Source: an uncultured Mollicutes bacterium
GTDB lineage: Bacteria > Bacillota_I > Bacilli_A > MAG-NZ
Reading direction: 5' to 3'
Assembly (NCBI GenBank): GCA_913064935.1
Contig: CAJYBF010000027.1
Span: forward strand, 1 to 9,016
DNA: 9,016 nt
A program made the translations under genes and the position numbers. The first letter of the stretch is position 1; each line of letters begins with the position of its first letter. The notes beneath the pieces were generated by a model. The model saw only the letters and a list, made by a program, of their open reading frames with translations, had not been told where the DNA came from and did not search any database. Shown here piece by piece: positions 1 through 5,010 of the stretch.

Positions 1-81
1 ATTAGACATATCATCCATAAACTTAGGGGTACATCCACTTAACAGCAACAACATTGTTATCATAAATACAGTTGTCTTCAT
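1..81 (-). CDS. N-terminal 27 residues of a small lipoprotein (cut by window edge)
   Basis: Reading leftward from an ATG at 81-79 there is an open frame to the window edge. It starts MKTTVFMITMLLLLSGC: a short Lys-containing n-region, a hydrophobic core and a lipobox LSGC with the acceptor Cys at residue 17. This is what a signal-peptidase-II-processed lipoprotein looks like. The next residues are TPKFMDDMSN, and the rest lies outside the window. The upstream sequence is only weakly Shine-Dalgarno-like (CGGAT about 5 bases before the ATG). It lies 101 bases downstream of the endonuclease gene on the same strand, so it may share a transcript. The function cannot be told from the fragment. Confidence 0.6.
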   Translation of the reverse strand, partial: MKTTVFMITMLLLLSGCTPKFMDDMSN

Positions 82-182
82 TTTGATCCGTTACTGAGCT
101 AAATTCATCACATTTACTAAAATGAATCTGCTGACTTGGTTTTGTTATTTAATATTCTATCTAATTACTTTTATCTTTTATC

Positions 183-896
183 TTAACGTCTTTTATCCTG
201 TAAAATTAAAATACGCTTCTTTCGTTCTTTTTCCCATTCATCAAGTAAGTCTTGCTTGTCCCATGATTGCATTAACTGTCGCTCTTGCTTAGATAAAGGA
301 ATGTTGTAAGTTTGATTCATATACAAATAAATACGAGCAACATCGCCACGTTTTAAAGGATTAATATAAGCACGTCTTTGCTTGAAGTCGACTTGAAAAG
401 GGACTTTACCATATTGCCCTACTCTTGGTACATCTGCGCCATAACGGAAATTACTTCTATCAGCATTCAGCTCACCAATAGCAGGAACTAAGTTCATCAT
501 GTCTGCTTGAATGATTCTATACTGCTTAGAGACCTTCTCGCAGCACTTACGCCCTTTAAATGCTTTCCCTTTACCATTGATACATTTTGGGTCTCCATCA
601 CGCCAGCAAGAGAAATGACGGCCAAAGTTTTCAGCAGGCATAACGTGTTCCCACTCGATACGTCTTGCACGTTGATTGATTTTGCCTTTTTTTGTTCTCT
701 CGTTGCGAGGTTCATATCCACAACTACTACGATCAATCATATTCTTTTTGTTTTTGTAGTTGTATTTACAATCTGAATAAAAAGATATTTGATGTGGTTT
801 GTAGACTTCACGCATAAGCTTTTTTGCTTTCGTGAAACTTTCTAACGGCTCGGCATAAAGAATGATACTAAGTAGTAGAAATATTATTGTTTTCAT
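183..896 (-). CDS. endA: Secreted endonuclease I (EndA/NucM/Vvn family)
   Basis: This 237-aa protein has a Sec signal peptide (residues 1-15, ending LYA before EPLES) and the endonuclease I domain. The active-site block IEWEHVMPAENFGR puts Glu83-His84 where the beta-beta-alpha-metal nucleases of the Vvn/EndA family carry their metal-ligand Glu and general-base His. A second block, QADMMNLVPAIGELNADRSN, supplies the expected metal-ligand Asn135. Six cysteines after the signal (C43, C59, C97, C105, C118, C119) fit the disulfide-bonded, periplasmic or secreted character of the family. Enzymes of this family cut DNA non-specifically, and some cut RNA, outside the cytoplasm. The gene starts 9 bases after the stop of the upstream lipoprotein gene, so the two are probably co-transcribed. 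No strong Shine-Dalgarno is visible before the ATG, consistent with coupled translation. The role here (nutrient scavenging, DNA uptake or defence) is open. Confidence 0.93.
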   Translation of the reverse strand: MKTIIFLLLSIILYAEPLESFTKAKKLMREVYKPHQISFYSDCKYNYKNKKNMIDRSSCGYEPRNERTKKGKINQRARRIEWEHVMPAENFGRHFSCWRDGDPKCINGKGKAFKGRKCCEKVSKQYRIIQADMMNLVPAIGELNADRSNFRYGADVPRVGQYGKVPFQVDFKQRRAYINPLKRGDVARIYLYMNQTYNIPLSKQERQLMQSWDKQDLLDEWEKERKKRILILQDKRR

Positions 897-905
897 ATTA
901 AATAT

Positions 906-1562
906 TTAGTAAGTGACTATTTCCCATTTGTCCTTCATGACAAGTAGGTCTATTTTATCTGTCTGCGTCTCTTTTCCAAACAACCTAAATAATAGCTCTG
1001 TATATACTGGGTATTGAGTTTTAAATAGAGTGGAGTCAACTACAGTATCGCCACTCCATACAATACTTAGCAATCCACCTTTCCATTCAAATAAAGATAG
1101 ATTAATTACATTGTAATAATTAGTTTCAATTTGTGTTTTTGAACCTGTAGTCATTGAAGTAACATTTACACTTTGACCTGAAAACCCTGTGTAGTTTGTA
1201 TATGTTGAATAGAAGGTTGGTACAGAATATACTCTTGTGCTTCTCTGTAGAGTTTCACTGTATGCAAGTACGTATTTTGCTTTTTTAATATCATCTATCA
1301 ATGTACGGTTACTACTACTGAAAGCTTTTTTCAAAGTGTAGAGAATCTTCTGCTCTTTAATAGAGGCAGACTTCGGCTCGAGAATAGCATACGTTGCTTG
1401 GTCATCGAGAATAAACTCAGGAATCATTTCTGTAGATGCAGTTATAGACATTTCTACAACCGATCCAGCACCATCTTCCCATTCATCTTCTGTCAGAAAT
1501 GCACATCCTGTTAATGTGACTAAAGTTATTGCAGTCATAAAGAAAGTAAATATCTGTTTCAA
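906..1562 (-). CDS. Lipoprotein of unknown function, TTG start
   Basis: I place the start at a TTG (1562-1560). It is preceded by AAAAGGATAAGCAAC, a good Shine-Dalgarno with 8-base spacing, and gives a clean lipoprotein signal MKQIFTFFMTAITLVTLTG|C with acceptor Cys20. The 218-aa product continues AFLTEDEWEDGAG. The frame is open further upstream to a TTG at 1631, with an ATG at 1589, but neither has a ribosome binding site and both would put a charged stretch before the signal peptide. The mature part alternates short hydrophobic and polar runs, with a Ser/Thr/Tyr-rich middle (STRVYSVPTFYSTYTNYTG), and looks like a beta-rich envelope protein. The pattern TYAILEP followed by a segment on inter-residue pairing with AKYVLAYSET faintly recalls DUF4136-type lipoproteins, but I do not claim membership. 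It precedes the endonuclease gene by 9 bases. Confidence 0.75.
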   Translation of the reverse strand: MKQIFTFFMTAITLVTLTGCAFLTEDEWEDGAGSVVEMSITASTEMIPEFILDDQATYAILEPKSASIKEQKILYTLKKAFSSSNRTLIDDIKKAKYVLAYSETLQRSTRVYSVPTFYSTYTNYTGFSGQSVNVTSMTTGSKTQIETNYYNVINLSLFEWKGGLLSIVWSGDTVVDSTLFKTQYPVYTELLFRLFGKETQTDKIDLLVMKDKWEIVTY

Positions 1563-1638
1563 GTTGCTTATCCTTTTAGTTTGTACCATTTTAATTAAAG
1601 GAGTATTAATTAATCCTATTGACACACGCAAAGACTTA

Positions 1639-1696
1639 AGTATTTACTTTGCTGTTGAATCTGCGTGAATTTTTGTACCGAAACCTTATTAAAGTT
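1639..1696. repeat. Imperfect 58-bp direct repeat, copy 1
   Basis: This stretch matches 2804-2862 in the same orientation at 51 of 58 aligned positions, with one single-base gap. Shared blocks include TTTACTTT, TTGAA, TCTGCGT, AATTTTT, CCGAAAC and TTATTAAAGTT. It ends in AACCTTATTAAAGTT, a palindrome with one mismatch. It lies upstream of the TTG-start lipoprotein gene and could overlap its promoter. No known repeat family is recognised. Confidence 0.8.
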
Positions 1697-1704
1697 ATGA
1701 AAAA

Positions 1705-2058
1705 CTAAAATAATTCAGGCTTCTCTCTTACTAGGTTAAAGAACTCTCTATAACTGATTATCTTCCTATACACCACAGCACCAAGAATCAACTTACTGAA
1801 TGGATACTTGGTCGCTACTATTTCCACAGCATTGTACGGTTCATTGACACTGTATCGCTTCACTAGTTGTCTCACTACGTCTTTATCTGTTCTCTCTTGC
1901 TCTGATCTAAAGTAAAATCTACATTGCACAGGATTAAAGTAAACATATTCAGTTGCAATGATTCCCGTAGGATGCCAACTACATTTGTAGTCTGTATACC
2001 ATATGACTTGTAACAGTTGTACTGATGCTTGTTGTTGTGTACTAAACCTGAATTGCAT
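1705..2058 (-). CDS. Hypothetical protein, 117 aa (doubtful gene)
   Basis: An ATG-initiated frame of 117 codons lies between the two 58-bp repeats. The protein is rich in aromatic and basic residues (WYTDYKCSWHP, YVYFNPVQCRFYFRSEQER, SYREFFNLVREKPELF), has two cysteines, and has no signal peptide or membrane segment. I do not recognise a family. Against it being real, the bases before the ATG are a pyrimidine run with no Shine-Dalgarno. In favour, no competing frame of this length covers the interval, and the composition is protein-like rather than low-complexity. It is transcribed away from the two small plus-strand genes at 2209-2732. Confidence 0.4.
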   Translation of the reverse strand: MQFRFSTQQQASVQLLQVIWYTDYKCSWHPTGIIATEYVYFNPVQCRFYFRSEQERTDKDVVRQLVKRYSVNEPYNAVEIVATKYPFSKLILGAVVYRKIISYREFFNLVREKPELF

Positions 2059-2104
2059 AGGAGAAGAGTATCAGATTAAAAGATAGGCTTTAAATAATAT
2101 GACA

Positions 2105-2114
2105 CTCTTAAGAG
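2105..2114. promoter_or_regulatory. 10-bp perfect palindrome CTCTTAAGAG
   Basis: A perfect palindrome lies between the divergent 117-aa and 87-aa frames, about 75 bases upstream of the -10 box assigned to the latter. It is a possible operator half-site pair, but at 10 bp it could also be chance in AT-rich DNA. Confidence 0.25.
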
Positions 2115-2185
2115 AATAGATGATGTCTTAGCTGACATAAGAGAAGTATAAAATATTAACGTTAGCAAAGTGTGAGTAAAAGCTG

Positions 2186-2191
2186 TATAAT
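2186..2191 (+). promoter_or_regulatory. Likely -10 box (TATAAT) of the 87-aa gene
   Basis: A perfect TATAAT lies 17 bases before the start codon at 2209. The short leader then carries the AAAAGGA ribosome binding site. No clear -35 hexamer is seen, which is common in Campylobacterota promoters. Confidence 0.5.
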
Positions 2192-2208
2192 AAATAAAAG
2201 GATTTAAA

Positions 2209-2472
2209 ATGGTTAAGTTATTTCCCCTACACGTTATTACTGCTATGAAGCTAAAATGTATGAGTATTACTCAAGATCATTTAATCAAAGCTATTGAAGA
2301 TGGTCATGAGCATGAGATTGCCGCTTGTCGTAAAGAACTTGCAGAATTAAAATATGATGCAATGCACCCTATGGAAGTTTTAGAAAGCGTGCAGAAGTAT
2401 TGTCTTCCTAGTAACTGTGGAAATAATCTTATTCAACGTACTGATACTGCTCATGATAGTAAATTAGCATAA
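2209..2472 (+). CDS. Hypothetical protein, 87 aa
   Basis: A strong ribosome binding site (AAAAGGATTTAAA before the ATG) and a TATAAT box just upstream support a real gene. The 87-aa product has a predicted helical middle (ITQDHLIKAIEDGHEHEIAA, then CRKELAELKYDAMHPMEVLE) and three cysteines besides the one at residue 17. A pair lies close to the C-terminus (YCLPSNC), which could be a metal or disulfide site. No signal peptide is obvious and I recognise no family. The next gene begins 8 bases after its stop, so the two form a pair. Confidence 0.6.
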   Translation: MVKLFPLHVITAMKLKCMSITQDHLIKAIEDGHEHEIAACRKELAELKYDAMHPMEVLESVQKYCLPSNCGNNLIQRTDTAHDSKLA

Positions 2473-2480
2473 TAAGCTAC

Positions 2481-2732
2481 ATGGATAAGTTGAATCTTTT
2501 TATTAAAATAATTACAAGTATATCTTTAGTTGTTATTGCATTAACCCTTGTATCTATTGCCTTAATGATGAATTCAAAACAAAGTTATAAGTTCAAAAAA
2601 GAATTTAGTAAATCTAAATCATGGGCTGGAAATTATTCAAAGCTTGAAGACTGCCTAAGAGAAGAAGCCATTTATTATAAACTTAACCACCAAAGCTTTG
2701 AGGTGGATGTTTCTACCTGTAGATACCGTTGA
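2481..2732 (+). CDS. Small membrane-anchored hypothetical protein, 83 aa
   Basis: The 83-aa product has one hydrophobic segment at residues 7-30 (LFIKIITSISLVVIALTLVS and onward). A basic, soluble C-terminal half with two cysteines (C58 and C80) follows. The topology suggests an inner-membrane anchor with a small exported or cytoplasmic tail. The ribosome binding site is weak, so translation may depend on the 87-aa gene ending 8 bases upstream. No family is recognised. The second copy of the 58-bp repeat follows it. Confidence 0.5.
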   Translation: MDKLNLFIKIITSISLVVIALTLVSIALMMNSKQSYKFKKEFSKSKSWAGNYSKLEDCLREEAIYYKLNHQSFEVDVSTCRYR

Positions 2733-2803
2733 TACTTCTTCACAATTATCTTTGAATCAATAGTCCAAATAGTTCTATTAAAGAAATCATGAAGACTATT
2801 ATT

Positions 2804-2862
2804 AGTGTTTACTTTACTATTGAATTCTGCGTTAATTTTTATCCCGAAACTTTATTAAAGTT
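2804..2862. repeat. Imperfect 58-bp direct repeat, copy 2
   Basis: This is the partner of 1639-1696 in the same orientation. It ends in a perfect 15-base inverted repeat AACTTTATTAAAGTT (2848-2862, 7+1+7). The two copies flank about 1.1 kb holding three small frames. The remaining bases of this intergenic region (2733-2963) hold no gene that I can support. Confidence 0.8.
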
Positions 2863-2963
2863 GTAACCCACTAATAATATTAACGCCTAGAAATAGGGGT
2901 GCTAATGCTTAAGTATGTGTCTTATAGTTCAGTTTACTTAAACGTGTAGTACAAAATCACCTC

Positions 2964-3371
2964 TTAGCTGTTCACTTTTGCATTTCTTTTTTTAGTCAAA
3001 TTCACCTTCCATCTATTGAAACTTTTGTACGCAAATAGCAAGCTCTCATTGATATAATTAATACGCTCACTCATGCACTTGTCTTTTATTGAAATGATGT
3101 ACTTATTCATAAATGTATATTGCATCATTACTTTATTATGTGCTTTTACTTCTTTTATGACTTCAGCCAACATCTTACTAAACTCTGATTTATTATATGC
3201 CCTTGATCTCTTAGCTCGTACTATACGACTCTGATCTTTTACTTTAACCCTCATGTAATAGTTGATGGCTGTTCTATGTGCTATGTTTAAAGCGTTTCCT
3301 ATCTCTTTAAATGTTAAACCCCTAGAGTATAAGGCTAAGACTTGATACTCTCTTTTTGATATTGCTTTCAT
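2964..3371 (-). CDS. LuxR-type helix-turn-helix protein, 135 aa
   Basis: Residues 4-43 form a GerE/LuxR-type HTH: ISKREYQVLALYSRGLTFKE followed by IGNALNIAHRTAINYYMRVK. The pattern of a reader helix after EIG-x-x-L-x-I is clear. There is no receiver or ligand-binding domain in front of it. Instead a basic, helical tail of about 90 residues follows, probably for oligomerisation or DNA contact. It starts 4 bases after the stop of the 35-aa ORF, with AGGA in the overlap region as ribosome binding site, so it is translated as the last gene of the rep-like operon. A role in copy control or in switching the element on is a reasonable inference only. Confidence 0.8.
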   Translation of the reverse strand: MKAISKREYQVLALYSRGLTFKEIGNALNIAHRTAINYYMRVKVKDQSRIVRAKRSRAYNKSEFSKMLAEVIKEVKAHNKVMMQYTFMNKYIISIKDKCMSERINYINESLLFAYKSFNRWKVNLTKKRNAKVNS

Positions 3372-3375
3372 CTCG

Positions 3376-3483
3376 CTAGTCCTTTGTCTTTTTAGTAAAG
3401 TTTATCTTTACCGTTGCATCATTAAAACTTTTGTCTTTTGCAAGTATTTCTTTTATCTTTTGTGTTATCTGCTCTTTAGTCAT
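3376..3483 (-). CDS. 35-aa ORF overlapping the end of the rep-like gene
   Basis: This ORF encodes a small Lys-rich protein of 35 residues, beginning MTKEQITQKIKEILAKDKSF and ending KKTKD. Its ATG overlaps the last codons of the rep-like gene by 8 bases (ATGACTAA). AAGGGAACAAA directly upstream is a proper Shine-Dalgarno with good spacing. The next gene begins 4 bases after its TAG. The N-terminal half should be an amphipathic helix. Overlap, ribosome binding site and tight spacing on both sides make it more likely to be a real translationally coupled gene than chance. Function is unknown. Confidence 0.6.
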   Translation of the reverse strand: MTKEQITQKIKEILAKDKSFNDATVKINFTKKTKD

Positions 3484-4150
3484 TTTGTTCCCTTGCAAGG
3501 TCTGTAAACTCTTTAAACTCATATAATGGCAAAGCTAAGTATCTAATATTAGGAATTAATACTTTTGCCTCTATACGCCATAATACGCCCTCTAATGAGT
3601 TCTTAAATGCTTTGTTGTAGATAACTATTTTTTCTATCATATTAATCTCTGGATGATTTATATAATAAGTGTCTGTTATCACTCCGCTGTGTGTAATGTA
3701 TGGCTTCAAAGTAAAGTATCTACTAAGCGCCTCTATGTTTGGGCGATGTGCCATGTCTAAGCAAATATCAATATTAGAAACACCCTTTATAATTGTCAAT
3801 AACTTAATGACAAAATCTCTTTTAGGTGGCTCTTTGTGGTATTGCTTCATTCCGAATATCACTAATGTTGCTTTGCGATACTTTGGTGGTGTAGATGAGT
3901 TGTAATAATAGATATTCTCTTTTTCTAATTGATAAGCTGTTGTAACCTCATCAGCTGTAAGCCTCTTTTTTAGCTTACTCATAATCTTCTTATCATTAGC
4001 GTTGATCTTCTTCCATTCTCCTAACGCTTTTAGTCTTTCTAGCTTATGCTGCTTAGAGAACTCTACTCTTATACTATCTATTGCAAACTCTTCATCATGA
4101 GATTGATTAAACTCATTGATAAAGTTCTCTATTTCTTGTAAGATGTTCAT
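3476..4150 (-). CDS. Replication-initiator-like protein (tentative), 224 aa
   Basis: The C-terminal half has a pattern seen in initiators of small replicons of the Rep_trans/RstA/filamentous-phage type. A strand NIDICLDMAHRPN resembles the R/I-D-x-x-x-D strand of those proteins, and IVIYNKAFKNSLEGVLWRIE resembles their Y-x-K then W-R-x-E segment. The N-terminal half is charged and helical. I do not see a clean HUH motif or prove a catalytic Tyr, so this is a family-level guess. I chose the ATG at 4150 (MNILQEIEN). An in-frame TTG at 4192 would add 14 residues, but neither start has a strong ribosome binding site. A hairpin-rich 150-bp intergenic region lies upstream, and two small genes are coupled downstream. 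It could instead be a phage-type DNA-binding or primase-accessory protein. Confidence 0.45.
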   Translation of the reverse strand: MNILQEIENFINEFNQSHDEEFAIDSIRVEFSKQHKLERLKALGEWKKINANDKKIMSKLKKRLTADEVTTAYQLEKENIYYYNSSTPPKYRKATLVIFGMKQYHKEPPKRDFVIKLLTIIKGVSNIDICLDMAHRPNIEALSRYFTLKPYITHSGVITDTYYINHPEINMIEKIVIYNKAFKNSLEGVLWRIEAKVLIPNIRYLALPLYEFKEFTDLAREQND

Positions 4151-4220
4151 AGTGTTTGGTACTCTCTTTTTAATACCTATTAAGAACTGCAATTCTTAAA
4201 GGGTCATTTCTAAGCTAAGC

Positions 4221-4240
4221 AAAAACCCTTATGATAAGGG
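4221..4240 (-). terminator. Hairpin plus T5: possible terminator of the alpA-like operon
   Basis: CCCTTATGATAAGGG (4226-4240) is a perfect inverted repeat. Read on the minus strand it is followed by TTTTTG, the layout of an intrinsic terminator. It lies about 105 bases after the winged-helix gene stop and before the rep-like gene. The stem is short (6-7 bp), so it could also be an operator for the rep-like gene. Confidence 0.4.
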
Positions 4241-4264
4241 ATTTGACTTGTTTTGTATTATCTT

Positions 4265-4291
4265 AAACCTATAAGGTATTTAGATTACCTT
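4265..4291. repeat. Overlapping inverted repeats upstream of the rep-like gene
   Basis: AAGGTA (4273-4278) and TACCTT (4286-4291) are perfect inverted arms with a 7-base loop. The left arm can alternatively pair with the preceding ACCT (ACCT-ATA-AGGT). Mutually exclusive hairpins directly upstream of a rep-like gene could mark a replication origin or a copy-control leader. This is inference from position and structure only. Confidence 0.35.
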
Positions 4292-4346
4292 GCTATTCAT
4301 TGTAAGGGGTGTTTTCTTGAAGCTTAAGCACCGCAACCATTCCCTA

Positions 4347-4586
4347 TCAACCCTGAAGCCTTTTTAAATAGGTTTGAGCTTTCTCTTTGTTCTCATCAGT
4401 CATATTAAGCTTTCTTTTCAAGTGTCTGCCTTCTCTCGGTTCGTTCCATTCAACAAGCTCTATACCTTGATCTTTAATATGACCAAAATATTGATTAGTA
4501 TTACTTGCAAAAACATCACTACTTATCAGCGTTTCACCTTTAAGCATTTTAATTAATATTTTAACTGTATGCGATTGCTTTTTCAT
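4347..4586 (-). CDS. Small winged-helix-like DNA-binding protein, 79 aa
   Basis: The ATG at 4586 has AGGTGG seven bases upstream, so I prefer it to the ATG at 4601, which has no such site. It lies 1 base after the stop of the alpA-like gene, and the ribosome binding site sits inside that gene. The protein (MKKQSHTVKILIKMLKGETL, then SSDVFASNTNQYFGHIKDQG, then IELVEWNEPREGRHLKRKLN) follows the helix-turn-helix-wing layout. Its last strand is rich in Arg/Lys after a Gly turn, as in small phage wHTH regulators whose segment N-x-x-x-x-x-x-I-K-x-x-G reads as the recognition helix. Translational coupling implies it works with the AlpA-like protein, perhaps as a co-regulator or excisionase helper. 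Confidence 0.7.
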   Translation of the reverse strand: MKKQSHTVKILIKMLKGETLISSDVFASNTNQYFGHIKDQGIELVEWNEPREGRHLKRKLNMTDENKEKAQTYLKRLQG

Positions 4587-4587
4587 A

Positions 4588-4764
4588 TTAAGCCACCTCA
4601 TCAGAGTTTATAAGATTGTCCGCTTCTTCTACGCTAAACAGTGTTACTCTAGCACTTAACTTTTTAGGGGTTAGTTTGCCTTCTTTACTGTATAGCCATA
4701 CGGTGCTAAGACCAATATTTAAGTATTTAGCCATATCTTTGGCCCTTAGATATTTCATTTCCAT
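4588..4764 (-). CDS. AlpA/excisionase-like HTH protein, 58 aa
   Basis: The 58-aa protein begins MEMKYLRAKDMAKYLNIGLS and continues TVWLYSKEGKLTPKKLSARV, then TLFSVEEADNLI. This is the MerR-like HTH of AlpA and small excisionases: a first helix, LNIGLSTVW as the recognition helix, then a basic wing ending in the S-x-E-E-x-D/L helix. AlpA proteins regulate integrase genes and can bend DNA at attachment sites during excision. AAAGGCG (4770-4776 on the plus strand as its complement) sits 5-6 bases before the ATG. A perfect palindrome abuts that site, so the gene is probably repressed or autoregulated. An internal ATG at 4758 would remove two residues. Confidence 0.87.
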   Translation of the reverse strand: MEMKYLRAKDMAKYLNIGLSTVWLYSKEGKLTPKKLSARVTLFSVEEADNLINSDEVA

Positions 4765-4777
4765 TAGTTCGCCTTTG

Positions 4778-4792
4778 CATAGTTCAACTATG
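4778..4792. promoter_or_regulatory. Operator-like 15-bp perfect palindrome before the alpA-like gene
   Basis: CATAGTTCAACTATG is a perfect 7+1+7 inverted repeat lying directly upstream of the ribosome binding site. A protein bound here would block transcription entering the alpA-like operon. The element's own HTH proteins are the obvious candidates. Confidence 0.6.
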
Positions 4793-4858
4793 AAGACTCA
4801 AAGCTTTAAGATTTAAGACTTAGCTTGTTTTATATTTGCTTAGTCTTTGTTAATTAAC
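4793..4858. promoter_or_regulatory. Probable control region of the alpA-like operon with nested inverted repeats
   Basis: AAGACT occurs at 4793-4798 and 4815-4820 (22 bases apart, two helical turns) and inverted as AGTCTT at 4842-4847. AAGACTTAGC (4815-4824) and GCTTAGTCTT (4838-4847) form 10-base inverted arms, 9 of 10 paired, around a 13-base spacer. Next comes the perfect palindrome GTTAATTAAC (4849-4858). Read on the minus strand, TATAAA within the spacer could be a -10 box with TTAATT 17 bases upstream. The inverted repeats would then overlap the core promoter. The remaining DNA to 4945 is AT-rich with an A9 run (4877-4885 area) and no gene. Confidence 0.45.
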
Positions 4859-4945
4859 TGAGAGAATTATTACATAAAAAAAAAGCTTTTAAAATACCAA
4901 GAAACAGGCATTCCAATGGGTATAAGTATTGTATATTATTGGTTA

Positions 4946-5010
4946 ATTAGTAGTACATAATTAGTAAAATAATAGTATAAAATTAGTAGATAAATAGTAT
5001 TAATCTAGTA
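4946..5010. repeat. Helically phased TAGTA direct repeats (iteron-like)
   Basis: TAGTA occurs at 4948-4952, 4962-4966, 4973-4977, 4984-4988, 4995-4999 and 5006-5010. The last five copies are spaced exactly 11 bases start to start, and the first lies 14 bases before the second. The six intervening bases are AT-rich but differ between copies, so this is a phased motif array and not a simple tandem duplication. It lies immediately after the stop of the HTH gene at 5011. It could be a binding array for a replication or partition protein, an AT-rich unwinding element, or integrase/AlpA accessory sites. Confidence 0.75.

Noticed and set aside
497..776. Additional frames on both strands inside the endonuclease gene
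   Set aside because: They overlap the conserved active-site coding region of endonuclease I and resemble no family.
1565..1631. Longer start of the lipoprotein gene at 1631 or 1589
   Set aside because: Neither has a ribosome binding site, and both would place a charged stretch before a clean lipoprotein signal.
1639..2862. 58-bp repeats as integron attC sites
   Set aside because: The left copy contains GTTGAAT, which fits the core consensus, but the right copy has ATTGAAT. No paired RYYYAAC core or folded attC structure is seen and there is no integron integrase.
4237..4252. AGGGATTTGA as a decayed copy of the tRNA-Ser 3' segment (AGGGATTCGA)
   Set aside because: Only about 10 bases match and the flanks do not. 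It lies inside the operon-rich part of the element rather than at an end.
4277..4330. 14-codon frame on the minus strand between the wHTH and rep-like genes
   Set aside because: No ribosome binding site, very short, and it overlaps the hairpin region.
4946..5010. TAGTA array as a CRISPR
   Set aside because: The repeats are 5 bp and the spacers 6 bp, far below CRISPR dimensions, and no cas gene is present.
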